Assembly (NCBI GenBank): GCA_902762305.1
Contig: CACWNW010000007.1
Location: 62,001 to 126,000, forward strand
Source: Fibrobacter succinogenes
GTDB taxonomy: Bacteria > Fibrobacterota > Fibrobacteria > Fibrobacterales > Fibrobacteraceae
DNA length: 64,000 nucleotides
Reading direction: 5' to 3'
Shown: positions 1 to 8,642 of the stretch, in pieces
How positions within the stretch are numbered: the stretch's first letter is position 1
Layout of the letters: every line of letters begins with the position of its first letter
Program-made: the position numbers and the translations under genes
Notes under the pieces: generated by a model
The model's input: only the letters and a program-made list of their open reading frames with translations
What the model was told of the DNA's origin: nothing
Database searches by the model: none

Positions 1-1
1 T

Positions 2-226
2 GACGTGGTGAGTTTCCGCAACGATGTACTGCAGAACTACGACGAGACCATCGTGGTGCTCCGCAACCCGGAATGGGAAGGGGCACAGGCGCTGGCAAAG
101 ACGCTACGGACGAAGAACGTCCTCACCGTGGTGAGCAAGCGGTCGTACGTAGATGCTGCCGTATACATCGGCAAGGATTTTAAACAAATCATAGAACCCG
201 ATCAGGGAGAAACAAATGACGATTAA
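2..226 (+). CDS. LytR C-terminal-like domain protein, 3' end only
   Basis: The reading frame is open from the window edge, so the gene starts upstream and only about 74 C-terminal residues are seen. They resemble a LytR_C domain, the small alpha/beta domain at the end of LytR-CpsA-Psr proteins, including the closing pattern YVDAAVYIGKDFKQII. It ends 11 bp inside rsfS, so the two are probably translationally coupled. LytR-type genes next to rsfS are a known arrangement in several phyla. No catalytic LCP domain is visible in this fragment, so a transferase role cannot be claimed. Confidence 0.5.
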   Translation, partial: DVVSFRNDVLQNYDETIVVLRNPEWEGAQALAKTLRTKNVLTVVSKRSYVDAAVYIGKDFKQIIEPDQGETNDD

Positions 227-632
227 GAAGCAAGACCTGCCAGAGTCCGTAACCATCGGCGCAAGCATCCTGTTCGAGCTGCGCGCCCAGAACGTGCAGC
301 TGATTGACCTGCGCGGCATCAAGGACGTGACCGACTACTTCCTCGTGGCCACCTGCGAGAGCGAAGCCCAGATGCAGGCCATTCTGAACGAACTCCGCAA
401 GGAATTCAAGGCGAACAAGCTCCCCTCCGTGGGCGTGGAATACAAGGAAGGCGTGCGCTGGGCAGTGTTCGACGCCGGATTAGACCTGATGGTCCACCTG
501 TTCGAAGAAGAAAAGCGTAACGAGATTTCGCTCGACCGCCTGTACGCCGACGGCAAGATCGTGGAACTCGACGAAAACGACTTTGTGAAGAAGACCTCCA
601 AGAAGAAGAGCAGTGAAGATGAACTCGTTTGA
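216..632 (+). CDS. rsfS: Ribosomal silencing factor RsfS (YbeB/Iojap family)
   Basis: This 138-residue protein has the RsfS pattern: LRAQNVQLIDLRGIKDVTDY near residue 28, a V.YKEGVRWAVFDAGLDLMVHLF block near residue 75, and a Lys/Ser-rich tail. The family binds ribosomal protein uL14 on the 50S subunit and blocks subunit joining when nutrients are short. Length is normal, with a tail somewhat longer than in E. coli. Its start overlaps the upstream LytR_C gene by 11 bp and its end overlaps argS by about 20 bp. This makes a tightly packed three-gene operon. Confidence 0.93.
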   Translation: MTIKKQDLPESVTIGASILFELRAQNVQLIDLRGIKDVTDYFLVATCESEAQMQAILNELRKEFKANKLPSVGVEYKEGVRWAVFDAGLDLMVHLFEEEKRNEISLDRLYADGKIVELDENDFVKKTSKKKSSEDELV

Positions 633-2346
633 GCAAGAAATCGCAGAGGCGCTCGCCGCCACCGGTTCCTTCGAGAAGGAAGCCGCATTGAAGCTTATCT
701 CCGTGCCGCCTGACACCAGCCACGGCAACTTCACCATCCCGTGTTTCTCGCTCGCGAAGGTAATGCGCAAGGCCCCGAAGATGATTGCGGAAGACCTCGC
801 CGCCCAGGTGAAGCTCCCCGCAGGTCTCTCGAAGGTCGAAGCCGTGAACGGATACCTGAACTTCTTTATCGACCGCGGATTCCTCGCGAAGTCCACGCTC
901 GAAGAAATCGCCGCGAAGGGCTTGGAATATGGACACGCGGCCCCGAACGGAAAGGTGGTCTGCATCGACTTCAGTTCCCCGAACATCGGCAAGGAACTCG
1001 CCTTTCACCACCTGCGCTCCACGATGATCGGAAACGCGCTTTCCCGCATCTACAAGGCCGCCGGCTACAAGGTGGAACGCATCAACCACCTGGGCGACTG
1101 GGGTACCGCATTCGGCAAGCTCATCGTGATGTACCTGCGTGAAAACCGCCCCACCGACGACGCCACGCTCGATAGCCTCACCGTGAAGGAACTAAACATC
1201 CTTTATGCCGCCTTCTCCAAGGCGAGCAAGGAAGAGCCGGGCCTCGAAGACGAAGCACGCGCCGCATTCACTAAACTGGAACAGGGTGACGAATTCTACC
1301 GCAAACTCTGGACCGCCTTCCGCGCCGCAACGCTCAAGGAACTCATGCGCATCTACGACATGATGGGCGTGGGCTTCGACCACTACACCGGCGAATCCTT
1401 CTTCGAAGACAAGATTCCGGCCATCCTCGACGAACTCCGCGAAAAGAACCTGATGGTCAAGAGCCAGGATTTGGACGTGGTGATGCTCGACGAATTCGAC
1501 CTGAACCCCTGCCTTATCCGCAAGAGCGACGGTTCTACCTTGTACGCAACCCGCGACCTCGCTGCCGCCTGCTACCGCAAGAAAGAATACAACTTCGACA
1601 AGTGCCTTTACGTGGTGGACCTCGGACAGGCTCTGCACTTCAAGCAGGTGTTCCACGTGCTCAAAAAGATGGGCCGCGAATGGTACAAGGACATGTACCA
1701 CATTCCGTTCGGCGTGATTCTGCAGCTGGTGGACGGCAAGTGGGAAAAGGGCAAGACCCGTACGGGTACCGCAAGCCTGCTTCGCGACGTGATTGAAGCC
1801 GCCCAGAAGAAGATTCTCGAATTCATCGACGAGAAGAATCCGAACCTCGAAAACAAGGAACTCATCGCACGCCAGATCGGCATTAGTGCCCTCACCTTCA
1901 ACGACCTCAAGAACAGCCGCCTGAAGGACGTGCGCTTTGACTGGGATGCCGTGATGAGTTTCGAAGGCGATACCGGTCCGTATGTTCAGAACGCCCACGT
2001 GCGCCTGTGCAGCATCATGCGCAAGGCCGGCATTGAACGCGCGGACCTCGCCGCTGCAATCAAGGACGTAAACTTCGCCGAACTTGGCGACGATGCAGCC
2101 TACAGCCTCATCAACATCCTGTCGAAGAAAGGCAAGAAGATTCTGGACGCTGTCGCCGGTGACGAACCGAGCGTGCTCGCCCAGTACGCCCTGGAAATCG
2201 CCGAAGCTGCGCACAAGTTCATCCACGAAGACCGCGTGCTTGGCAGCGCCGAAGAAAAGTCCCGCCTGTTCCTGGTTCAAGCCACGCAGATTGTGCTCGA
2301 AAACGTGCTCGATTTGCTCGGACTCTTCCCCATCAGGCAGATGTAA
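613..2346 (+). CDS. argS: Arginyl-tRNA synthetase
   Basis: The 577-residue class Ia synthetase charges tRNA-Arg in the cytosol. The signature block reads SSPNIGKELAFHHLRSTMIG near residue 115, with the HIGH-like element as FHHL. The Rossmann core contains LYATRDLAAA, and the KMSK-like loop is degenerate (GKTRTGTASLLRD), as in many ArgS. A DALR anticodon-binding domain closes the protein, ending LLGLFPIRQM. The GTG at 613 and the ATG at 619 are both possible starts; both lie inside rsfS, so initiation is probably coupled. A hairpin terminator follows. Confidence 0.95.
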   Translation: MKMNSFEQEIAEALAATGSFEKEAALKLISVPPDTSHGNFTIPCFSLAKVMRKAPKMIAEDLAAQVKLPAGLSKVEAVNGYLNFFIDRGFLAKSTLEEIAAKGLEYGHAAPNGKVVCIDFSSPNIGKELAFHHLRSTMIGNALSRIYKAAGYKVERINHLGDWGTAFGKLIVMYLRENRPTDDATLDSLTVKELNILYAAFSKASKEEPGLEDEARAAFTKLEQGDEFYRKLWTAFRAATLKELMRIYDMMGVGFDHYTGESFFEDKIPAILDELREKNLMVKSQDLDVVMLDEFDLNPCLIRKSDGSTLYATRDLAAACYRKKEYNFDKCLYVVDLGQALHFKQVFHVLKKMGREWYKDMYHIPFGVILQLVDGKWEKGKTRTGTASLLRDVIEAAQKKILEFIDEKNPNLENKELIARQIGISALTFNDLKNSRLKDVRFDWDAVMSFEGDTGPYVQNAHVRLCSIMRKAGIERADLAAAIKDVNFAELGDDAAYSLINILSKKGKKILDAVAGDEPSVLAQYALEIAEAAHKFIHEDRVLGSAEEKSRLFLVQATQIVLENVLDLLGLFPIRQM

Positions 2347-2384
2347 GCAGTTTTTGCTACAGTACGCTATACGAACCAAACAGC

Positions 2385-2416
2385 AAAAAACGAGAGAACA
2401 ATGCTCTCGTTTTTTT
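2385..2416. terminator. Bidirectional rho-independent terminator
   Basis: A perfect stem (AAAACGAGAG / CTCTCGTTTT) with a 7-nt loop is flanked by an A-run on the left and a T-run on the right. It lies between convergent argS and the TonB-like gene and can serve both strands. Confidence 0.85.
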
Positions 2417-3413
2417 ATTTTTTCTTGAATTTGAAAGGAACCGTTACTTTAGATTCAAAATCAGCCTTTTCGAATGTCCAAGTAGCAACTTCGTCACAAA
2501 TAGCCTGGTCAAACTCCTCATTTTCGGAATTCGAGGATTGCTTTTCCACCTTTGTAACCTTGCCATCCGGGTCTATGGTGAATTTCACAAAGACCTCAAT
2601 CTGAACTGGCGCATCGGGATGCTCCGGATTCTTGACATCCTTTAGACGGGGCAAAAACTTTGCAAACTTTTTCTGAATTTCATCTACCTGCGGCCGGTTC
2701 TTTGAAACGACATCAAGTACACCTTTAATAGAGCGAGTTCCCTTCCCCACAACCATTTCTATCTGAGAAATAGACTTATACGCAGAAAAAGAAAGGTGCG
2801 AATCCGTAATGCGCAGCCAGCTTGTATTGCAGCGATGCTTTATACTTTCACGCGACTCGATTTCTTTTTTACTGTATTTTTTGAGTTGCAATTTTCTATA
2901 CACCTCGGCACCAAATTCCTCATGTCTTGCCAGGAGACGAATCTTGGTAAAACCGGCCGCCTTTAGCTTACCGAGAAACTTCTTGTATTTATAGATGCTT
3001 TCGTCCTGATAAGGGAACGAGAAATTCAGTTCGTTCTGGTCTACCTTCCCTGCGTTATTCTTGCGCAGTTCCTTCAAAAAATGGACAACGGAATCAGGCG
3101 ATGCCTGAACGACATTATAGACCCTCGCCCAGACAGGGCGCTCGCGAGTCGTATCACTCGTAAATATTCGGGTGTTTAAAACATCAACGGTCGTTACAGA
3201 AAATGGCTGGTTGTACTTCACGACAAAATAGCCGTCTAGGACAAGGACGTTCATGCCGTATGTATTGGCTTCACAAAACTTCTTGTTGATACGCAATTTT
3301 TCTGCATCTTTTGCGATTGTTTCAAAAATATCCTCAAAGCCATCGGGAAGATGAGCCTCCTGTGCAAACAGAGCAACATTCAGCAAAAGAATCGTAAAAA
3401 CTAGGCGCACCAT
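2415..3413 (-). CDS. Exported protein with TonB / AgmX-PglI-like C-terminal domain
   Basis: The 332-residue protein has an N-terminal signal peptide (MVRLVFTILLLNVALFAQEA). Its C-terminal ~90 residues have the TonB-family pattern: VEVFVKFTIDPDGKVTKV, then a conserved D.AICDEVATWTF, then a basic tail. Such domains usually contact outer-membrane transporters or gliding-type complexes. The central ~200 residues match nothing I recognise. There is no transmembrane anchor beyond the signal and no proline-rich spacer, so it is not a classical TonB. It stands alone downstream of the tetrapyrrole genes and shares its terminator with argS. Confidence 0.6.
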   Translation of the reverse strand: MVRLVFTILLLNVALFAQEAHLPDGFEDIFETIAKDAEKLRINKKFCEANTYGMNVLVLDGYFVVKYNQPFSVTTVDVLNTRIFTSDTTRERPVWARVYNVVQASPDSVVHFLKELRKNNAGKVDQNELNFSFPYQDESIYKYKKFLGKLKAAGFTKIRLLARHEEFGAEVYRKLQLKKYSKKEIESRESIKHRCNTSWLRITDSHLSFSAYKSISQIEMVVGKGTRSIKGVLDVVSKNRPQVDEIQKKFAKFLPRLKDVKNPEHPDAPVQIEVFVKFTIDPDGKVTKVEKQSSNSENEEFDQAICDEVATWTFEKADFESKVTVPFKFKKK

Positions 3414-3445
3414 AGCCTATATATACAAAAGAATAGAACGAATAA

Positions 3446-4387
3446 TTACTTGCCGAATTCCCGTTCGACCTGTTCGAGGCCGTCAGCCCATTCAGTCTGG
3501 ATTTTCTGCTTGAGTTTCTTAGCGAGCGAGGGGGCACGGCCCTGCGTGGAGACGGTCACGGCGATATTTTCGCCAAAATCCATGCGGGCAGGCACGATGA
3601 AGTCGCCGTCGAGGTAGTCACAGGCGTTATTGACAAGGATGCGACGGGCTCGGGCATCATTTGAAACTTGCGCATTGACGGCAGGCTGATCCGTGCAGAT
3701 AAAGACCATGAAGATTCCGCGAAGGTCGAGCGGCTCGTAGGGACGCTGCTTTAGAGTAATCGATAAAGACTGCTCTGCAGATGCTGAATTCGAGAATTGA
3801 CTGGATTCTTCACTTCGTTCAGAATGACGACAAAGCGCATCGAATTCAGGATCGAGCTGCGGGGCTACTACAGTAATACGAGCACCAGTCGGGATAAGCG
3901 TCTTTACCTTGCGCAGCGCAATGCGGCCGCCGCCCACGACGAGAACGTTACGACCTTCGAGATTCACTTCGATGGAGAATAGGTTCGAAGTTCGATGCTC
4001 AGGATTCGGGGATGACGACGGGACACAAGTGCGCGGTTCCTGCGCATTACGGATGCCGGCCACAACCATGTCGGCGAATTCCTTCCAGTCGCCGAGGCAA
4101 GGCAAAAGCGTGATGGGAATCTGCGGGAATTCCGCTTGCAACTTCGCCACCACGCGCGGCACGTCGTTCTTTGAATGCTGGCCGTTCAAGAGCAGGTACG
4201 GCAAGAGCGTCACCGACTCCACATCCTCGCGTAAAAGCGTGCGCAGGTCGTTTTCCAAATCCAGGAGGCTCGTGCTCGCCACGCGCGTGCCGGGCAAATC
4301 GTGGTGCAGCTTGTCCAAGATTTCCTCGAAACCCTTGTAGGCTCCGGGCAGAATGCAGTGGTGAGCGATAATCAGGATAGCTTTCAT
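3446..4387 (-). CDS. CbiX-type chelatase fused to precorrin-2 dehydrogenase (siroheme synthesis)
   Basis: Residues ~1-120 resemble a short CbiX chelatase: a metal-site His near the start (IIAHHC) and LPYLLLNGQHSKNDVP near residue 85. Residues ~145-313 are a SirC/Met8-type NAD-dependent dehydrogenase with the Rossmann motif VLVVGGGRIALRKVKTL and the family pattern DFIVPARMD. One polypeptide could thus oxidise precorrin-2 to sirohydrochlorin and insert iron to give siroheme. It is the last gene of the hemA-hemC-cobA/hemD run. About 25 residues near residue 190 (RHSERSEESSQ and onward) come from a palindromic repeat at 3801-3831 inserted in frame in the dehydrogenase domain. Confidence 0.85.
   Translation of the reverse strand: MKAILIIAHHCILPGAYKGFEEILDKLHHDLPGTRVASTSLLDLENDLRTLLREDVESVTLLPYLLLNGQHSKNDVPRVVAKLQAEFPQIPITLLPCLGDWKEFADMVVAGIRNAQEPRTCVPSSSPNPEHRTSNLFSIEVNLEGRNVLVVGGGRIALRKVKTLIPTGARITVVAPQLDPEFDALCRHSERSEESSQFSNSASAEQSLSITLKQRPYEPLDLRGIFMVFICTDQPAVNAQVSNDARARRILVNNACDYLDGDFIVPARMDFGENIAVTVSTQGRAPSLAKKLKQKIQTEWADGLEQVEREFGK
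3801..3831. repeat. In-frame palindromic repeat (copy 1, in cbiX-sirC gene)
   Basis: CTGGATTCTTCACTTCGTTC followed by AGAATGACGA is a variant of the dispersed element whose ends read CTGGATCCTTCG and CTCAGGATGAC. It is translated as the reverse-frame peptide HSERSEESSQ. Confidence 0.75.
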
Positions 4388-4420
4388 GGAAATGTGGAAT
4401 GTGGAGTATGAAATGTGAAA

Positions 4421-6169
4421 TTAAGATTCCCGGGTGGTATAGAAGTCAACAATTTTCTTGACGAGGGAATCCATCGTCGTCTCGTCGGAGGTGACGGTGT
4501 CAAAGCCGTGCTTGCGGGCTGCAGATTCCGTCATGCGGCCGATGCAAAAGGCAAGGCTTGGTTCAGAGGCATGACATAATTCTTTGGGACTGGATCCTTC
4601 GTCGCTACGCTCCTCAGGATGACGAAGGAGTGGTTCCTCAGGATGACTCTGAAGAGGTTCCTCAAAATGAAGATTTTGAGTGACTGCACAAAAATTCTCG
4701 ACAGCGCTGGTGCTGGCGAAGACGACGGCATCGGCGCTGGCGACGGCTTCACGCTTCCATTCGGGGAGTTCCGCCACGGGGAGCGTTTCGTAAACCACCC
4801 AGCGGGTCGCCTGCGGGAGGAGTTTTAGCAGGGTATCGTCGGCGAGATTGCCCTGCAGAAGGAGAATGCGGGAGTGGTCCACAGGAAGCGAGCCCAGCAA
4901 CTTCCCGAGGCCTTCACCGGTATGGTCTTCGGGCACGTAGTCACAGCGGATGCCGAATTCCAGCAACTTCTTTTCGGTAATCTTCCCCACACTCGCAATC
5001 TTCTTGCCGGCAAGCACGCGCACATCGTAACCCGCAGCGAACAACTGTTTGAAGAAACTTTCCACGCCGTTCGTGCTCGTGAAGGCAAGGATGTCGAAGT
5101 TTGTGAGGGCATTGAAATCGGCTGAGGAGATCCCCGCCTTCGCGGGGATGACAGATGAAATCGCGGGGATGACAGATGAAATCGCGAGGATGACAGATGA
5201 AATCGCGGGGATGACAGATGAAGTCGCGGGGATGACATTGGGGCAATCGAGCGCGCGGGTCTCGATCATCGGGGTTTCGATGACTTCGGCGCCGAGGGCC
5301 GTAAGGCGTGCGGTAATCCCGCTGGCCTGCTTTGCGGCACGCGTCACCACGAGGCGCTTGCCCGAAAGCGGCAAGTTCTTTTTCCATGCAAGCGTATTGC
5401 CGAGTTCCACGACGCCGCCCATGATCGTTATCGCGGGCGCCGTCACGTTTTCGCGGGCAATCGTCTCCCCCGCAGTCTCGAGCGTCGCCATGACAGTGCG
5501 CTGGTACGGGGTCGTGCCCTTTTCGATAAAGGCAAGCGGAGTTTTCGGGTCCTTCCCGCATTCCATAAGCCGACGGGCAATGAAATCCATATTGGCGATG
5601 CCCATCAGGAAGATGAGCGTGCCAGGGCACTTCGCGAGCGTCTCGAAGTCGAGGGAGAGGTTCTGGCCTGAATCCTTCGCCTTCGGCTCAGGATGACGCA
5701 CACTTTCATCCGCCTTTTCATGTCCGGTGATGATATGGAAGCTCGTCGCAATCCCGCGGTGGCTTACAGGGATACCCGCATATGCAGGCACAGAAATTGC
5801 GGACGTAATGCCCGGAACCACCTCGAATTCGATACCGGCAGCAACAAGTTCCAGAGCCTCCTCGCCGCCACGCCCGAATACGAACGGGTCGCCACCCTTG
5901 AGGCGCGCAATAGTCGCGCCGGGCATCTCGATGGCAAATTGAACCAGAAGCTTGTTGATTTCGGACTGCTTGACCTTGTGATGCGTCGGCATCTTGCCCA
6001 CATCCACCATCTTCGCCTTGGGATTGCAGAACCCGAGAATCGCGGGCGAAACCAGGCGGTCATAGACCACGACATCGGCACGTTCCAGAAGTTCCTTGCC
6101 ACGAAGCGTCAACAGCCCAGGATCGCCAGGACCCGCACCAATCAAGTAAACCTTTCCAGCACCGCTCAT
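4421..6169 (-). CDS. cobA-hemD: Uroporphyrinogen-III C-methyltransferase / uroporphyrinogen-III synthase fusion
   Basis: Residues ~1-265 are a SUMT (CobA) domain: YLIGAGPGDPGLLTLRG at the start and GGDPFVFGRGGEEA near residue 92. It methylates uroporphyrinogen III to precorrin-2 with SAM. The rest is a HemD domain (LVVTRAAKQASGITARL, FTSTNGVESFF, VFASTSAVENF), which cyclises hydroxymethylbilane. The fusion is known in clostridia and other anaerobes. At 582 residues it is long because three repeat-derived insertions sit in it: RHPEPKAKDSG near residue 160, a heptapeptide tandem repeat near residue 320, and HPEERSDEGSS near residue 520. All are in frame and avoid the core motifs. It lies between hemC and the cbiX-sirC gene. 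Confidence 0.92.
   Translation of the reverse strand: MSGAGKVYLIGAGPGDPGLLTLRGKELLERADVVVYDRLVSPAILGFCNPKAKMVDVGKMPTHHKVKQSEINKLLVQFAIEMPGATIARLKGGDPFVFGRGGEEALELVAAGIEFEVVPGITSAISVPAYAGIPVSHRGIATSFHIITGHEKADESVRHPEPKAKDSGQNLSLDFETLAKCPGTLIFLMGIANMDFIARRLMECGKDPKTPLAFIEKGTTPYQRTVMATLETAGETIARENVTAPAITIMGGVVELGNTLAWKKNLPLSGKRLVVTRAAKQASGITARLTALGAEVIETPMIETRALDCPNVIPATSSVIPAISSVILAISSVIPAISSVIPAKAGISSADFNALTNFDILAFTSTNGVESFFKQLFAAGYDVRVLAGKKIASVGKITEKKLLEFGIRCDYVPEDHTGEGLGKLLGSLPVDHSRILLLQGNLADDTLLKLLPQATRWVVYETLPVAELPEWKREAVASADAVVFASTSAVENFCAVTQNLHFEEPLQSHPEEPLLRHPEERSDEGSSPKELCHASEPSLAFCIGRMTESAARKHGFDTVTSDETTMDSLVKKIVDFYTTRES
4590..4672. repeat. In-frame palindromic repeat with two partial copies (copy 2, in cobA-hemD)
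   Basis: A full copy (CTGGATCCTTCG ... CTCAGGATGAC) at 4590-4624 is followed by two shortened right halves at 4631-4647 (GGTTCCTCAGGATGAC) and 4656-4672 (GGTTCCTCAAAATGAAG). They encode the HPEERSDEGSS, HPEEPLL and HFEEPLQ peptides of the HemD domain. Confidence 0.85.
5130..5236. repeat. 21-bp tandem repeat in the HemD domain
   Basis: A hairpin (TCCCCGC CTTC GCGGGGA, 5131-5148) is followed by about four further copies of a 21-bp unit, GGGGATGACAGATGAAATCGC with single-base variants. The period is seven codons, so copy number can change without a frameshift. The translated unit is SSVIPAI. It is not CRISPR: there are no unique spacers. Confidence 0.9.
5671..5699. repeat. In-frame palindromic repeat (copy 3, in the CobA domain)
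   Basis: AATCCTTCGCCTTCGGCTCA followed by GGATGACGCA is a short member of the dispersed family. It encodes RHPEPKAKDSG in a surface-loop position of the methyltransferase. Confidence 0.8.
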
Positions 6170-6186
6170 AACAAACCCTCAATACA

Positions 6187-7305
6187 CTAAAGCTGTTCGC
6201 GAATCTTGCCCGCGAGAACAATTCCCGCCTCGCGTGCCTGCGCTACCGCATTTTCAAACAAACCACACGCCCCCGAGCCGCAAGCGACATCTATTTGCAC
6301 GGAATGTTCCGCACGGAGCAACCGCTTGGAAGCCTCGTCCCAGTAGATTCCGCGAATTTTCAGTGACTGCGAGCCGTTTTTCGTCCCATTTTGAATTTGC
6401 AAACCATTCGCAAATTCAGCTATCCTCGTCGTAGATTCAAATTCAGCAAAACTCGCCACCGGGAACTGGCACCCCGCATTGAGCGCCTTAAGGAAGGCCA
6501 TCTCGGCAATGGCGATGCAATAGGTGGGAGCATCGTTTACACGAGAAAGGATGCCGGTTAGTGATTGCATCCACCACACTTCGCTCGTGACAGGCTCTGC
6601 TATTTGCCCCTCGCAATGACAAGCGGAACAGGATCCTTCGTCGCTACACTCCTCAGGATGACGATTTGCGACTTGCGCGTTATCTGCCAATGTCTCTATC
6701 GCCAAAATTCCCTGGCCAGACGCCGGCAGCACCTTGTCCGTATCGAAATATTCCGTCACCTGATTGGCAAGGCCCATGCGCTTGAGGCCGGCGGCAGCAA
6801 GCACGACGCCGTCAAGTTCCTCAAGCTTCGAGAGGCGCGTCTGGATGTTCCCGCGAATCGGCACATACTCGATATCGGGACGGAGCGCCTTCAACTGCAT
6901 CACACGGCGGATGCTCCCGGTACCGACTCGGGCACCCGAGGGCAGGTCCATAAACTTCGTGCCATCCACGCCCCCGCAGGCAATAAACGCATCGCGCGGG
7001 TCCTCGCGCCGAAGGACTGCGGCAAGCTTGAACTGGGGCAAAACTTCGGCAGGCATGTCCTTGAGGCTATGCACCGCAATGTCGGCGCGGCCTTCCAGCA
7101 AAGCTACCTCAAGCTCCTTGATAAAAACGCCCTTGCCGCCAAAACTCGCGAGGGACTTGTCGAGCCTCCGGTCGCCCTCGGTCGTCATCGGCACGAGTTC
7201 GTATTCAATCCCCGTGGCGGCAACAATAGCATCGGCGGCCATCTTGGTCTGGGCCAACGCAAGTGCGCTCTGGCGCGTCGCTACACGTAATAGGGATCCA
7301 TGCAT
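6187..7305 (-). CDS. hemC: Porphobilinogen deaminase (hydroxymethylbilane synthase)
   Basis: The protein polymerises four porphobilinogens into hydroxymethylbilane in the cytosol. Family features are LRVATRQSALALAQ at the start, HSLKDMPAEV near residue 78, REDPRDAFIACGG near residue 102, and the dipyrromethane-cofactor Cys in LNAGCQFPVA near residue 283. At 372 residues it is ~60 longer than usual. Much of the excess is an in-frame insert (HPEECSDEGSC to about SEVWW) from two repeat units at 6588-6663, just before the cofactor-binding domain. Its start codon directly abuts the hemA stop, so the two are co-translated. Confidence 0.94.
   Translation of the reverse strand: MHGSLLRVATRQSALALAQTKMAADAIVAATGIEYELVPMTTEGDRRLDKSLASFGGKGVFIKELEVALLEGRADIAVHSLKDMPAEVLPQFKLAAVLRREDPRDAFIACGGVDGTKFMDLPSGARVGTGSIRRVMQLKALRPDIEYVPIRGNIQTRLSKLEELDGVVLAAAGLKRMGLANQVTEYFDTDKVLPASGQGILAIETLADNAQVANRHPEECSDEGSCSACHCEGQIAEPVTSEVWWMQSLTGILSRVNDAPTYCIAIAEMAFLKALNAGCQFPVASFAEFESTTRIAEFANGLQIQNGTKNGSQSLKIRGIYWDEASKRLLRAEHSVQIDVACGSGACGLFENAVAQAREAGIVLAGKIREQL
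6588..6663. repeat. In-frame repeat pair (copy 4, in hemC)
   Basis: Two element types lie side by side: a TTTGCCCCTCGCAATGAC-type unit at about 6588-6620, and GGATCCTTCG ... CTCAGGATGAC at 6629-6661. Both are translated within HemC. Confidence 0.8.
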
Positions 7306-8637
7306 CTAGTTTTTCCCTCCATGAGATTCCGCACCAGGTGCGGAATGACGTTTGCCAGACTGCTCCAGGCATTTAAGGAAAATTTTCACATCTTCTTTCG
7401 AATTTTCAGCCTTCACCTTGTACAAGAAATCGTTCGCCATCTTCTTGGCAAAGCGCTCGTACATCATGGCGACCCGTTCGCGGTCTTCTTCGGGCAAGTC
7501 CGGCAAGGAACGAAGCAGCTTGGCGCTTTCCTCGTTGGCAGTCCGCACCATCGTATCGGCGAGTATGTTTATCGCCTTCGCCACATCGTCCATGCGATAC
7601 CACTGCAAGAATTCGTCCGTGCCTTCCTTCAGAATCTTCTGGGCGGCATCAAGTTCCACCATACGCAGGCGACGGTTTTCCGAGACAATCTTCTCCAGGT
7701 CGTCGACGCACACGTATTCCACGCCATCGAGTTCACCGATGCTTGATTCCGCATTGCGCGGGCTACCGAGGTCGATGACTAGACGCTTAGATTCTATCGC
7801 TCCGCCCTGCTCCGCTCCAGAATGACACGTCGTCACAGCCTCCGGCTGTTCAGGATGACGTAGGGCAGCAACAAACTCGTCACGGGTAATAATCGGTTCC
7901 TGGCAAGCGCTGCAAAGGATAACCACGTCGCACTTGCCCAGCACCTCATAGCGGTCCTCGTACTTCACCGGGGTAAGCACGTCCGCGAACTTTTCCGCAT
8001 TCGCGAAGGTCTTGCTGCTCGCATAGATGTTCGTGGTGTATTCCTGCACGTACTTGAGCATCAGGGAACCCATCTCGCCGAGGCCCACAATGTACACGGT
8101 GCGGTTTTCCAGGTCATCGAAGGTCCGCTGCACCTGCTTCATCGCCAAGAACGGGATGTTGCAGCTGAGCTTGCTCAGGTTCGTCTCCGTCTTGATACGT
8201 TTGGTCGTGTGTATCGCACCCTGGAAAAGTTTATTCAGGGTATTTCCCGTCGCCCCGCATTGGTGTGCCGTCTCGTAAGCACGGCCAATCTGGTGCAGAA
8301 TCTGGTCTTCGCCCACGGCCACCGAATCGAGGCCGGCGCAGACGTTCATTACGTGGTGCGCCACATCGTCACCGCTCTTTTCATAAAAGAAATTCGCAAA
8401 ATTCCCGTAATCCTGCCCCGCAAGGTTACAGACATAGCGGGAAAGTTCATGGGCATCCAAATCGCGGTCAGACGCCACATACACTTCGGTCCGGTTGCAT
8501 GTGGCAAGAATCAGCAGTTCGTCGAACGGCTTGTTTTCAAGTGCGGCAGTCTTGACATCCATCGGGATGTAGAACTTCTCGCGTATCGCGATTTCGGCCA
8601 CCTTGTGGCTCATGCCTGCCATGTAAATTTTGCGCAT
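7306..8637 (-). CDS. hemA: Glutamyl-tRNA reductase
   Basis: The 443-residue enzyme makes glutamate-1-semialdehyde from glutamyl-tRNA, the entry step of C5 tetrapyrrole synthesis. The catalytic Cys is in ILATCNRTEVYV (about residue 47). The NADPH domain has VYIVGLGEMGSLM, and a helical dimerisation domain closes the protein. A repeat-derived stretch (RHPEQPEAVTTCHSGAEQGG) interrupts the NADPH domain near residue 265. The last ~14 residues (RHSAPGAESHGG) come from another palindrome at the gene end. ATG 8637 has no Shine-Dalgarno; a CTAAATTG element ends 5 nt upstream, suggesting a leaderless mRNA. It is the first gene of the hemA-hemC-cobA/hemD-cbiX/sirC run. Confidence 0.94.
   Translation of the reverse strand: MRKIYMAGMSHKVAEIAIREKFYIPMDVKTAALENKPFDELLILATCNRTEVYVASDRDLDAHELSRYVCNLAGQDYGNFANFFYEKSGDDVAHHVMNVCAGLDSVAVGEDQILHQIGRAYETAHQCGATGNTLNKLFQGAIHTTKRIKTETNLSKLSCNIPFLAMKQVQRTFDDLENRTVYIVGLGEMGSLMLKYVQEYTTNIYASSKTFANAEKFADVLTPVKYEDRYEVLGKCDVVILCSACQEPIITRDEFVAALRHPEQPEAVTTCHSGAEQGGAIESKRLVIDLGSPRNAESSIGELDGVEYVCVDDLEKIVSENRRLRMVELDAAQKILKEGTDEFLQWYRMDDVAKAINILADTMVRTANEESAKLLRSLPDLPEEDRERVAMMYERFAKKMANDFLYKVKAENSKEDVKIFLKCLEQSGKRHSAPGAESHGGKN
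7324..7350. repeat. Palindrome forming the hemA 3' end (copy 5)
   Basis: ATTCCGCAC CAG GTGCGGAAT is a perfect 9-bp stem followed by GACG. The coding region runs through it, so it supplies the HemA C-terminal residues. Confidence 0.8.
7793..7860. repeat. In-frame repeat pair (copy 6, in hemA)
   Basis: CGCTCCGCCCTGCTCCGCTC followed by CAGAATGAC, then GTCACAGCCTCCGGCTGTTC followed by AGGATGACG. These are two members with different central hairpins, translated inside the NADPH domain of HemA. Confidence 0.75.
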
Positions 8638-8642
8638 GGAGA

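Noticed and set aside
5130-5236. CRISPR-like array
   Set aside because: The units are contiguous without unique spacers, lie in a coding frame, and have no cas genes nearby.
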